Shown here: piece after piece, positions 35,881 to 46,429 of the stretch
Layout: each line of letters starts with the position of its first letter
Numbering within the stretch: position 1 is the first letter of the stretch
From: R-RK-3 sp031399085
GTDB taxonomy: Bacteria > Pseudomonadota > Alphaproteobacteria > Rhizobiales > Rhodomicrobiaceae
Direction of reading: 5' to 3'
Assembly: GCA_031399085.1 (NCBI GenBank)
Contig: JANNOQ010000033.1
Coordinates: 186,001 to 250,000, forward strand
Length of the DNA stretch: 64,000 bases
Notes under the pieces: model-generated
Told to the model about the DNA's origin: nothing
The model's database searches: none
Seen by the model: only the letters and a program-made list of their open reading frames with translations
Made by a program: the position numbers and the translations under genes

Positions 35881-36687
35881 TCAACCCCTTAGTTCCAGAT
35901 AGTCGCCTGCGAACTCATATGAGCGCAAACGGCTTAAGAAAGTCATACCAAGGAGGCTTTGATGCAGGCTTCCGGGCTTGGCGATCAGAGCTTCGACGCC
36001 CTTTACGGTGACATTTCCGATAAGCACATTGCTCAATTCGATGCGCGCGGCGAACGAGGAGCCGTTCGCGGTTTGAACCGGCACATTATAGCGAAGCTTG
36101 CGCACGTCGATGCCGAGCCGCTTGGCGTCTTCATGCCGCAGCACGACGGTCGAGGCGCCGGTATCGACGATCATGTCGACGCGTTTGTCCGCAATCTCCG
36201 CACTGGCGACGAAATGCCCGCTCCAGCCGCGCTTGATCCGGACGGCTTGGCCGGTTGAGCTGCCGGTGACGTTGATCTGCGCGCCCTGCGGGGTCAGCTC
36301 GCCGATCACGCGGTCGGCGACGGTCGCCAGTTCGCCGCGATAGGCATAGACGCCGACCAGCAGAAAAATCATCGCCGTCCAAGCTGTCAGTTGTTTCAGG
36401 GCCTGGAAAACCCGGCCACGATAGGACGACGCAACAGCCCCGCTCAGGAATACCAGCATGGCCAGCCCAGCCACCAACCGAGCAAAGGCTTCGCTAGACA
36501 TGCCCGCAATCGTGTCGACGTCGTGCGACACAACGAGCGCGGTGGCGGCGATGATAAGCGCGAAGATCGCTAGCCAAGCTGCCAAGGGAAAGCGCCTTTC
36601 CGAACTGAACTCAAAACGATGATATGGCGATGCCGCCAGGCCCTGCAAAGCCCCGATCGCCGATCCGCAACGCGGATGCGGCGTCAT
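35881..36687 (-). CDS. Retropepsin-like aspartic protease (TIGR02281 family), copy 2
   Basis: 268 residues. Three hydrophobic helices (FPLAAWLAIFALIIAATALVV, LVAGLAMLVFLSGAVA, TAWTAMIFLLVGVYAY) precede the protease lobe with VDTGASTVVLRHEDAKRLG (DTGA at about 175-178) and SLLGMTFLSRLRSYEFAGDYLEL. It is clearly homologous to the adjacent gene but has more membrane helices. The ATG at 36687 is chosen because the hydrophobic domain and homology start soon after; the frame stays open to 37110 but that extension would run into the divergent phoX. The pair is likely one transcript. Confidence 0.87.
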   Translation of the reverse strand: MTPHPRCGSAIGALQGLAASPYHRFEFSSERRFPLAAWLAIFALIIAATALVVSHDVDTIAGMSSEAFARLVAGLAMLVFLSGAVASSYRGRVFQALKQLTAWTAMIFLLVGVYAYRGELATVADRVIGELTPQGAQINVTGSSTGQAVRIKRGWSGHFVASAEIADKRVDMIVDTGASTVVLRHEDAKRLGIDVRKLRYNVPVQTANGSSFAARIELSNVLIGNVTVKGVEALIAKPGSLHQSLLGMTFLSRLRSYEFAGDYLELRG

Positions 36688-36886
36688 AGGCTTCTCACAT
36701 AAGTCACCTAAAGTCACTGCTATGAATATATTGTGGCGCGCCTGCGCTGCACGCGCCTTTATCCGTTGAGATTGGACGAGCAGGGCTTTTACTTTTCGGT
36801 TGTCGCATTTTAGCGACGCAATGCCTGAGCCGTGCCACCGCCGCGAGGCGGACGCTTCATTGGAAAAAACGTTACGGAGACGCAGT

Positions 36887-38872
36887 GTGATTGAAAATCT
36901 ATTCTCGCTTTCGGTGTCGCAGCAATATGAACGCTCTGAGGATGTGGGCGCGAATGTCAGCGGGAATCGGACGCTGGGAGACATCATAGCCGAACGCTTG
37001 TCCCGTCGTGACGTGATGAAAGGCGCGCTCGCCGTCGCTGCTATCAATGCCGTGTTGGGACCGCTCGGCTCGATTTCCGCCAGACGCGCCGAGGCACAGA
37101 CAGGGTCCACGACGCCATCCTTCGTCTTTAAGGAGGTGGCCGCCGGGTCGGACGAGACCCATCACGTGCCGGAAGGCTATGATGGCGACGTGCTCATCCG
37201 CTGGGGCGATAAGGTCGCCGCCGATGCGCCGGACTTTGATCCGATGAAGCAAACCGCAGCCGCTCAGGCCAAGCAGTTCGGCTACAACAATGACTATCTG
37301 GGATTTATCCCGCTGGACGGCCGCTCCGATCACGGGCTGCTCGTCGTCAATCACGAATATACCAATGTCGAGCTGATGTTCCCAGGCGGCGGCGGGATGA
37401 ACAAGGACAATAATTTCGCCGGCCTGACCAAGGAGTTTGTCGACATCGAAATGATGGCGCATGGCGGTTCGGTCATCGAGGTCAAGCGCGAAAACGGCAA
37501 GTGGCGCGTGGTTGAAGGCTCCAAATATGCCCGCCGCATCACGGCCGAAACGGAAATGCGGATCGGCGGGCCGGCCGCCGGCAATGGGAAGCTGAAGACG
37601 AGCGCCGATCCGGACGGCGTGAAGGTGCGCGGGATGCTCAATAATTGCGCCGGCGGCGTGACGCCCTGGGGCACCTGGCTGTCCTGCGAGGAAAATTTCA
37701 ACGGCTATTTCTGGAACAAGGCGGCGGCCGCGGCAAGCCCCGACGAGGCGGCTCTCAAGCGCTATGGCGCGCCTGGCGAATGGTATAGCTGGGGCCAGCA
37801 TCATGAGCGCTTCGATCTCGGCAAGGAGCCGAATGAGCTGAACCGCTTCGGCTGGGTCGTTGAGATCGACCCGCTGGACCCCAATTCCCTGCCCGTGAAG
37901 CGAACCGCGATGGGCCGATTCAAGCATGAGGGCGCGGCAAACATCATCAACAAGGATGGGCGTTTTGTCGTCTATCAGGGCGACGACGAGCGTTTCGATT
38001 ACGTCTACCGCTTTGTGACCGAAGATAAGGTCGATCTGGCGAACCGGGCCAACAATAAGGATTTGCTCGATCGCGGCACGCTTTCGGTCGCCCGCTTCAA
38101 CGCCGATGGGAAAGGCGAATGGTTGCCCCTCGTTCACGGCGAAAGCCCGTGGCTGACCGAGGCGTTTGGCTTTAAGGACCAAGGCGACGTGCTGATCCAT
38201 GCCCGCCTTGCCGCCGACAAGTTAGGCGCGACCAAGATGGACCGGCCGGAGGACGTCGAGGTCAACGCCGAGACCGGCAAGATTTATGTGATGCTGACGA
38301 GCAACACGCGGCGCAGCATTGACCAGGTGAACGCCTCCAATCCGAGGCCGAACAACGCTTTCGGCCATATTATCGAGATGCTGCCGGACGATGGCGACCA
38401 TGCCGGGCGCAGCTTCACCTGGAATATTCTGGTCAAATGCGGCGATCCCTCGATCGCGGCGGTCGGCGCAACCTTCAATCCAGCAACCACAAAGGATGGC
38501 TGGTTCGGGATGCCGGACAATTGCGCCATCGACGCGCTCGGCCGCCTCTGGATCGCGACGGATGGCAATGGACCTGGCGTGACCGGGCGGGGCGACGGCG
38601 TCTGGGCGATGGAAACCGAGGGCGCGGCGCGCGGCACCTCGAAGCTCTTCTTCAGCTGCCCGAACGGCGCGGAGCTTTGCGGCCCGTCGCTGACGCCCGA
38701 TGTCGAAACGTTTTTTGTCGCCGTTCAGCATCCCGGCGAGGCGGATGAGGGGGCGTCAAAAGCAAGTTTCGAGGCCCCGTCCACGCGCTGGCCGGACTTC
38801 AAGGACGGTATGCCGCCGCGTCCGTCGGTCGTTGCGATCACCAAGCGGGGAGGCGGCAAGATCGCAGTCTAG
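36887..38872 (+). CDS. phoX: PhoX-family protein, Tat-exported
   Basis: 661 residues. A twin-arginine signal, SRRDVMKGALAVAAINAVLG (about 39-58), sits after a 38-residue cytoplasmic lead, the layout of PhoX (DUF839). The body contains GLLVVNHEYTN, CAGGVTPWGTWLSCEENFNGYF and PDNCAIDALGRLWIATDGNG, the family's metal-binding beta-propeller segments. PhoX enzymes are Ca/Fe-dependent alkaline phosphatases in the periplasm or outside. The GTG at 36887 is favoured since GGAG lies seven bases upstream and the Tat motif is then at the normal distance; ATG 36821 is possible. I found no Pho box upstream, so phosphate control is unproven. Confidence 0.88.
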   Translation: MIENLFSLSVSQQYERSEDVGANVSGNRTLGDIIAERLSRRDVMKGALAVAAINAVLGPLGSISARRAEAQTGSTTPSFVFKEVAAGSDETHHVPEGYDGDVLIRWGDKVAADAPDFDPMKQTAAAQAKQFGYNNDYLGFIPLDGRSDHGLLVVNHEYTNVELMFPGGGGMNKDNNFAGLTKEFVDIEMMAHGGSVIEVKRENGKWRVVEGSKYARRITAETEMRIGGPAAGNGKLKTSADPDGVKVRGMLNNCAGGVTPWGTWLSCEENFNGYFWNKAAAAASPDEAALKRYGAPGEWYSWGQHHERFDLGKEPNELNRFGWVVEIDPLDPNSLPVKRTAMGRFKHEGAANIINKDGRFVVYQGDDERFDYVYRFVTEDKVDLANRANNKDLLDRGTLSVARFNADGKGEWLPLVHGESPWLTEAFGFKDQGDVLIHARLAADKLGATKMDRPEDVEVNAETGKIYVMLTSNTRRSIDQVNASNPRPNNAFGHIIEMLPDDGDHAGRSFTWNILVKCGDPSIAAVGATFNPATTKDGWFGMPDNCAIDALGRLWIATDGNGPGVTGRGDGVWAMETEGAARGTSKLFFSCPNGAELCGPSLTPDVETFFVAVQHPGEADEGASKASFEAPSTRWPDFKDGMPPRPSVVAITKRGGGKIAV

Positions 38873-39015
38873 CCCGTCCCGCAGCGGCAGGTCCCGAAAG
38901 CCTTGCCCAACCGGAAACCGGCCGGACCATTACGAATCGAGCCATTTTTATAACCGTCTCTTATTTTGTGTTGGGCCAGACTGCGTCCCAGCCACCCAGC
39001 AAGAGCGGTTCGACC

Positions 39016-39411
39016 ATGCCATATACGGATACGCAGCCGGATGACACGCTGCAGGAACTAAAGCTCATCTGGTTCGAGCAAGTCCAGGACGAGTGTCGTG
39101 ACCTTGCCGAAGCGTTGTCCGCCCTCGAGCGGGAGGCGCTGCAACCGCCATTGGCCGAAGAGCTTTACCGCATTTTTCACGATCTCCAGGGGCAGGCCGG
39201 CCTATTCGGCTACTCGCTGCTGGCGACCGTAAGCGCGAGGTTTTGCGTCTATTGGCGAAATCACAACGGCAAGATCGGGCCGCAGCAATTGCCCGTCGTA
39301 CGCGCCCATATCGTCGCGGCCCGGTCATTGCTGCATCGCAAGCTGGAAGGCAATGGCGGACCCGACGGGACCGCGATCCTTGCCGAACTTGATGCGGTGA
39401 CGAAGGCTTGA
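39016..39411 (+). CDS. Orphan Hpt-domain-like protein
   Basis: 131 residues, predicted all-helical. The segment ELYRIFHDLQGQAGLFGYSLL matches the histidine phosphotransfer pattern HxxKGxxxxxG with His55 as phospho-acceptor candidate; Gln replaces the usual Lys in KG. No histidine kinase or response regulator is nearby, so it would be a free phosphorelay intermediate. The ATG at 39016 is preferred to upstream in-frame codons because the protein-like sequence starts there. It is convergent with the DUF4846 gene. Confidence 0.65.
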   Translation: MPYTDTQPDDTLQELKLIWFEQVQDECRDLAEALSALEREALQPPLAEELYRIFHDLQGQAGLFGYSLLATVSARFCVYWRNHNGKIGPQQLPVVRAHIVAARSLLHRKLEGNGGPDGTAILAELDAVTKA

Positions 39412-39436
39412 CGGAATTGGCCCCGAAGATACCCGA

Positions 39437-40240
39437 CTAATCCTGGAAGCGTCGCAATTGCGCCGCCTGGAAGATCCATTCCGGCGTAATCAGTTCGCCC
39501 GACGCCGCTGGGATTTTATACCAGGGCGTTACATCCTGCGATTTTGGATCGGTCAGAATGTGCATGTCCTGCGCCGGCATGTAGCTTTGCAAAAGCAGGA
39601 AGCGCCGCTCCCCGGTCGCCTTGTTCACCGCCAGGTCGGCGACGAGAACGGCGTGGCCGGGGAAGCCGCCCTTGATGAACACATCGCCGATTTGCAGCTC
39701 CGCCACAGGCACGCGGCGCATTTCCCGCTCCAGCGAATAGGTGCCGGCATAGCTAAAGATTTGGATCATATAGCGCTGAAACGCCTTGCGGTCGCCGGCG
39801 CCGCCGCGATAGGCGACGCGCTTTCCATTGGTGTAATTGAAGGCGATGTCGCGCGTCCGGCCGCTGCCGAGCAGAAATTCGGCCCGCAGCCGCATGATGG
39901 CGTCGGCGCATTGCTGAAGATTTCTATCGCCGGTGTCGATGTCGATCACCGCCACATGCTTATCCTGCGACCATTTCAGCCGGCCGTCATAGAGCCGGAC
40001 CGGTGTTTGCGGCGGGCGCACGGGCAGATTTCGGAGCCATTCGCCGAAACTGCCGCCCTCGGCGGGCGCGCGTTCGAAGCCTTGCGGAGGGGCGATCCGT
40101 CCGGCAAGCGTTTCGCTGGGGGCCACCCCGCCGGCAAGCCACGGATAGCGGGGCGCCGCCTCGATTGAGGTATTATGCGTCAGAAAGCACAAAACCAGCG
40201 CTGCGACGCCAATGCCACGAGCGATGTTGCGTGCCGTCAT
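39437..40240 (-). CDS. DUF4846 protein, exported
   Basis: 267 residues. An N-terminal signal-like segment (ARGIGVAALVLCFLTHNTSIEA) suggests export. The motifs DIDTGDRNLQQCADAIMRLRAEFL, YTNGKRVAYRG and IGDVFIKGGFPGHAVLVADLA, followed by LLLQSYMPAQDMHIL, define the DUF4846 family, whose function is not known. The G-H-A-V-L pattern resembles a cysteine-less NlpC-like shell, but I would not assign an activity. The ATG at 40240 has GGGAGG six bases upstream; a frame to 40315 adds an unrelated lead. It stands apart from its neighbours. Confidence 0.82.
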   Translation of the reverse strand: MTARNIARGIGVAALVLCFLTHNTSIEAAPRYPWLAGGVAPSETLAGRIAPPQGFERAPAEGGSFGEWLRNLPVRPPQTPVRLYDGRLKWSQDKHVAVIDIDTGDRNLQQCADAIMRLRAEFLLGSGRTRDIAFNYTNGKRVAYRGGAGDRKAFQRYMIQIFSYAGTYSLEREMRRVPVAELQIGDVFIKGGFPGHAVLVADLAVNKATGERRFLLLQSYMPAQDMHILTDPKSQDVTPWYKIPAASGELITPEWIFQAAQLRRFQD

Positions 40241-40320
40241 GAAGCGCCTCCCGGTGGCCAAGCGCCTAACCGCAGCGCCGCCGGAACAATTCATCGGCGG
40301 GGCGAGACATGTCAAACATC

Positions 40321-40349
40321 AAAAACCCCGCTGAGGAATATCAGCGAGG
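40321..40349 (-). terminator. Intrinsic terminator, minus strand
   Basis: Read on the minus strand: CCTCGCTGA (40349-40341), six-base loop, TCAGCGGGG (40334-40326), then five Ts. The stem is complete with one U-G wobble on this strand, while the plus-strand copy would have a C-A mismatch, so the minus strand is the functional direction. It lies 80 bp before the DUF4846 start, so it ends a separate upstream transcript. Confidence 0.8.
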
Positions 40350-40649
40350 CCTTTGGCTCATTCCACAGGGCAGTGGGCGGTCTGCTCTAAGCAGGGGAAG
40401 TCCGTATGCCCAAACCGTTTGAATCGCGGTGACTGGTTCTAAAGTCCTCCTGTCACGATCACCCATTGCAAGCCGGTGTTTGAACGACCGAAAGTCTTCC
40501 CAGCGATGCCCTGACCGGATAGATCCGGAAATGACCGCCACATCCGTGCGAATAAAGATTTTGTAATCTCGCGCATGGATAAGGCCGTTAAACTTAATCA
40601 AATTGTCTGAGGTCGGCCGCCTTGTTGCGTGCAAAGTTGAAGACGCGTT

Positions 40650-40682
40650 TCAAGACGGCTTATCGTGCTTCGGTGGGATCAT
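40650..40682 (-). CDS. Possible ten-residue leader ORF
   Basis: ATG at 40682 with a strong GGAGG nine bases upstream encodes MIPPKHDKPS and stops with TGA. It is close to the candidate transcript start near 40706. It may be a leader peptide or chance; expression is not shown. Confidence 0.25.
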   Translation of the reverse strand: MIPPKHDKPS

Positions 40683-40712
40683 TTTCTTAGACCTCCGTTA
40701 GCTCATAACATA

Positions 40713-40742
40713 ACTATGACAAAGAGCACATACATACGTCAA
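40713..40742 (-). promoter_or_regulatory. Candidate sigma70 promoter, minus strand
   Basis: TTGACG (40742-40737) and CATAGT (40718-40713), or TCATAG with a 17-bp spacer, in an AT-rich stretch. The predicted start near 40706 leads into the candidate RNA. Confidence 0.4.
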
Positions 40743-40930
40743 CGGATTTTTTGATGTTGCTTAGGGTTTGCTTTAGACAGCGATGGAAATCGGCGCGAGC
40801 GGCGGCAAGGGTTGCCGCCGGATCAGACGCTGCGGGTGGGAGGAGGTCACGCGAGATTGGGCGCGCTTGAGCGGGACGCCGCAGAGGTTTATCCTTCAGG
40901 CAATCCATCAGTGTCACACAAGGAGCGGTC

Positions 40931-41482
40931 ATGGCGGCAACGGCAGCAGTTTGCGATTTCGGTTGGAAGGCGAGCCAATTCACGCTGCCCGCCACGGATG
41001 GCCGAACCTATTCGCTCGGCGAGCTTGCCGGCGAGAGGGGCACTCTGATCATGTTCATCTGCAATCACTGCCCCTATGTGCGCTCCGCGGTCGACCGCAT
41101 CGTGCGCGATGCCGCCGAGCTGCAATCTCATGGCGTGCGCAGCGTCGCGATCAGTTCGAATGACGCCATCGCCTATCCGGACGACTCCTTCGAAAATATG
41201 AAGCGCTTTGCCGAAGAAAGCCGACTGCCATTCCCTTATCTTTATGATGAAAGCCAAGCGGTGACGCGCGCCTATGGCGCGGTCTGCACGCCGGATTTTT
41301 TCGGCTTCAACGCGGATTTGGAATTGCAATATCGCGGCAGACTCGATGCGGGTGGACGCAACCCGATCTCTGGCGCGCGCCGGGAATTGTTCGAAGCGAT
41401 GGGGCTGATCGCCGAAACCGGCGAAGGCCCGCGCGAACAAACGCCCTCTATCGGCTGCTCGATCAAATGGAAGGCGGTCTGA
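40931..41482 (+). CDS. Thioredoxin-fold redoxin with CxxC site
   Basis: 183 residues of the AhpC/TSA-Redoxin type. The N-terminus FGWKASQFTLPATDGRTYSLGEL is peroxiredoxin-like; the active site is IMFICNHCPYVRSAVDRI with Cys44 and Cys47. The following VAISSNDAIAYPDDSFENMKRFAEE and GAVCTPDFFGFN (cis-Pro region TPD) complete the fold. This subgroup is annotated as thioredoxin family protein; its partner is unknown. No signal peptide is seen, so it should be cytoplasmic. Confidence 0.88.
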   Translation: MAATAAVCDFGWKASQFTLPATDGRTYSLGELAGERGTLIMFICNHCPYVRSAVDRIVRDAAELQSHGVRSVAISSNDAIAYPDDSFENMKRFAEESRLPFPYLYDESQAVTRAYGAVCTPDFFGFNADLELQYRGRLDAGGRNPISGARRELFEAMGLIAETGEGPREQTPSIGCSIKWKAV

Positions 41483-41641
41483 CGACGCAGCTTTCGTCGG
41501 CCATTTTGCGCCGGTCAAGCCCGAAGCAGCGGACGATTTTGCGCACTTGGAGCCAATGGCAACCGGATCTTAACGCAACTCGCTAAAACTTCAGACAAAT
41601 CTTCTGCATTTGTTATTTTGGCGGAAAGTGACGAGGGCGCC

Positions 41642-41974
41642 ATGACTCTGACTTCGAACGATGTTGCACGTTTCGCCTTACTCATCACCCTCGGCTTCTT
41701 CGGCTTGCTGACCTTCCTCGTCGCCGCGACGATTGTGGGGTTGATGTGGGCGGAGTCCAGCTCTTGCAACTGCATCCATTTTCCGATCGGTCTTTACGTG
41801 CTCGGCGTGGTCGGCATTCTGTTCATCATCTCGATGATCAATGAAGCCGTCGAAGCATCGCCCCTTTTTGAGAAATGGTCCGAGAGCAAACGTGAGGACC
41901 TAATCGAAGCAATCCGCGAAGCGTCAATCGCGGCGATTATTTTTCTCGTCGTCGTCATCCTGCTCTTAATATGA
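41642..41974 (+). CDS. Hypothetical small membrane protein
   Basis: 110 residues with three predicted transmembrane helices (FALLITLGFFGLLTFLVAATIVGLMW, GLYVLGVVGILFIISMI, IAAIIFLVVVILLLI) and a charged loop FEKWSESKREDLIEAIREA between the second and third. A Cys pair in SSSCNCIHF follows the first helix. I do not recognise the family. The ATG at 41642 is used; a TTG at 41618 would add eight residues. It follows the redoxin gene after 159 bp. Confidence 0.65.
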   Translation: MTLTSNDVARFALLITLGFFGLLTFLVAATIVGLMWAESSSCNCIHFPIGLYVLGVVGILFIISMINEAVEASPLFEKWSESKREDLIEAIREASIAAIIFLVVVILLLI

Positions 41975-42028
41975 CCAGCTCCATCGCCGCGATCCCTAGT
42001 GACCTGAGGGCGTCAGGGCAGCGGTCGC

Positions 42029-42403
42029 TTACCCATTTTGTGTTTGTGAAAAAAAGATCAGCCGATTGCCGAAAGGATCGGAGACGCGCATTTCCCTGTT
42101 GCCCCACGGCATGCATTCGACGCCGGGGCGGGCGAATTTGAATGCCTTGGCCAGTAGCTCCGCCGAAAAACGCTCCACATCCGGGCTTTCGATACGGACG
42201 GACGAGCCAGGGCTTGCATCGCCATAATGTTCGGACAGATGCAGCCTGCATTGCCCCGAACTGACCTGCATGTAGAGCGGAAAGTCATCGCCGAAGCGAT
42301 GCTCCCAATCCACGCTGAAGCCGAGGAAATCGCAATAGAATTGCTTTGCCTTGGCCTCGTCGAAAATGCGCAGGATTGGGGTGGGTGCACCTAGCGGCAT
42401 CAT
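42029..42403 (-). CDS. VOC/glyoxalase-superfamily protein
   Basis: 124 residues. One vicinal-oxygen-chelate unit: PTPILRIFDEAKAKQFYCDFLGFSVDWEHRF, YMQVSSGQCRLHLSEHYGD and WGNREMRVSDPFGNRLIFF. It resembles the bleomycin-resistance/glyoxalase family, with possible metal ligands His and Glu (HLSEHYGD; REMRVSDPFGN). Substrate is unknown. It begins 4 bp after the ppdK stop, so it is read from the same transcript. Confidence 0.85.
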   Translation of the reverse strand: MMPLGAPTPILRIFDEAKAKQFYCDFLGFSVDWEHRFGDDFPLYMQVSSGQCRLHLSEHYGDASPGSSVRIESPDVERFSAELLAKAFKFARPGVECMPWGNREMRVSDPFGNRLIFFSQTQNG

Positions 42404-42407
42404 TGCA

Positions 42408-45284
<2,877 letters not shown>

Positions 45285-45453
45285 GAAGGTTTCCGGTTCT
45301 ATGCTGCTTGGGCGAAGCGTTTCAGCAGATTCTATAATATGCGGAGGTCCCAATTAAACCGCTGACAAGAACGGTTGGAAAGATGTAACGGACTTATTTG
45401 CATGACATCAAGGGCCACTTAGGATTGCCAAGCGCCAGCGTGCGGAACATGGG

Positions 45454-45870
45454 TCAATTCCGCGGAAACCGGCCATTTGGGATATGCCGGGCGCTGCGCA
45501 CGGGGCCGTTATAGACATAGACCCAGGCATCCAGACTCGCACCTGACCTCAGTTGAACTGGCACAATAACGCGCCGATAGGCGTGCGGTTCAGGTTGATC
45601 GCGGCCGCAGCCCTCATAATCGTCGAGCCAGGCAAGGCTCCAGCGTGGACGCAACAGCTTTATCACATCGCCATGGATGATGTCGCGGGGCCTCTGCGAC
45701 AACACCGCGCCGGGATAGCTGCCCAGATGATAGAGCTTGCCGGCTATCGACCCTGGACCAATATACCGGCTCTCGCTGGCCAGCCGCCGGGCCATGTGGC
45801 GGCCCGAGGCAGGCATCAGCGTGCCGTAGACGAACAAGGCCTCGGTGTGGCCGGCTTGGCGCTCGCTCAT
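45454..45870 (-). CDS. Gamma-glutamylcyclotransferase-like (AIG2/GGACT) protein
   Basis: 138 residues. The substrate-pocket motif is ALFVYGTLMPASGRHMARRL (11-30); GPGSIAGKLYHLGSYPGAVL and LAWLDDYEGC follow the AIG2-like fold. The Glu in the DDYEG motif corresponds to the general base of the family. It differs from the ChaC-type gene at 10.5 kb. Family enzymes release 5-oxoproline from gamma-glutamyl amines. It is divergent from the membrane protein at 46050. Confidence 0.85.
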   Translation of the reverse strand: MSERQAGHTEALFVYGTLMPASGRHMARRLASESRYIGPGSIAGKLYHLGSYPGAVLSQRPRDIIHGDVIKLLRPRWSLAWLDDYEGCGRDQPEPHAYRRVIVPVQLRSGASLDAWVYVYNGPVRSARHIPNGRFPRN

Positions 45871-46049
45871 CGGTGCCCCCAGAATTTTCCCAATCCCAAT
45901 GTGTGGGTGCAGCGCGGCAATGCCATTACCGCTCCCACAGCCACGCCGTAATTTTTGCTTTATAAGCGGAGCGGTTCAAGCGAGTGGATTGTTAATCATG
46001 CCAATTGACTTCGAAACCCGGCTGCCCGAACTGTGGAGCGAGGCGCGCG

Positions 46050-46418
46050 ATGCTAAGAGAGTTGCTTTTGTCCATTGCGAGCGGCGTCATCGTCGCCGTT
46101 ATCCTGCAGGTTTTCCGGCTGGGCGGGAGGGGCAATGGGGGAATGAGCCAATCCATGAACACCTACAACACCGCCCGGCCCCGGCGTGGCGGCAGCTTTT
46201 TCGGCGGGCTTGTCCGTCTGGTGCTGGCGGTCGCGGGCGGAATGGCGCTTGCCTACAGCGCCGCGCCCTTCATCCTGCCCCGCCGCTTTCGCGATTATGG
46301 CGGCGGTGACCGCTTCGACGGCTTCGAGGGCATCTCCGCCTATACGCCCATGCTGATCCTGACGGTGGTCGGCACCATCATCGTTTGGATGCTGCTCGCC
46401 GCCATCATGCGGCGCTGA
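46050..46418 (+). CDS. Hypothetical membrane protein
   Basis: 122 residues. Three hydrophobic stretches (LRELLLSIASGVIVAVILQVF, LVRLVLAVAGGMALAYSAAPFIL, TPMLILTVVGTIIVWMLLAAI) flank a glycine/arginine-rich loop with RRGGSFFGG. Family not recognised. The ATG at 46050 starts at the first helix; upstream frame to 46005 begins with TTG and has a CxxC that is probably chance. It ends 11 bp before priA, so the two are probably co-transcribed. Confidence 0.65.
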   Translation: MLRELLLSIASGVIVAVILQVFRLGGRGNGGMSQSMNTYNTARPRRGGSFFGGLVRLVLAVAGGMALAYSAAPFILPRRFRDYGGGDRFDGFEGISAYTPMLILTVVGTIIVWMLLAAIMRR

Positions 46419-46429
46419 CCGGAGGGCGA

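Larger units (their letters stand above)
40321..40706 (-). ncRNA. Candidate minus-strand RNA (about 385 nt), function unknown
   Basis: The segment is bracketed by a promoter-like pair at 40742-40713 and the terminator at 40349-40321, with no accepted protein gene inside. It contains GGAGG (40696-40692) nine bases before a ten-codon ORF, MIPPKHDKPS, ending at 40650. I compared it by eye with RNase P RNA, tmRNA and 6S RNA and found no convincing match. It may be a small RNA, a mini-ORF mRNA or a decayed gene. Confidence 0.4.
40241..40930. other. 690-bp region of lower GC without a recognised protein gene
   Basis: Base composition drops clearly relative to flanks, especially from 40530 to 40780. 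On the minus strand it holds a candidate promoter near 40740, a Shine-Dalgarno with a ten-codon ORF at 40682-40650, and an intrinsic terminator at 40349-40321, listed separately. A 97-codon TTG-started frame (40634-40341, minus) is open, but its codon use is unlike the neighbours and I do not accept it as a protein. Confidence 0.55.

Noticed and set aside
36688..37110. Upstream extension of the second retropepsin gene
   Set aside because: It would overlap the start of the divergent phoX and adds sequence without membrane or protease features.
40341..40634. 97-codon minus-strand frame in the low-GC region
   Set aside because: TTG start without a ribosome site, atypical codon use, and the stop lies within the terminator stem; treated as part of a non-coding transcript candidate.
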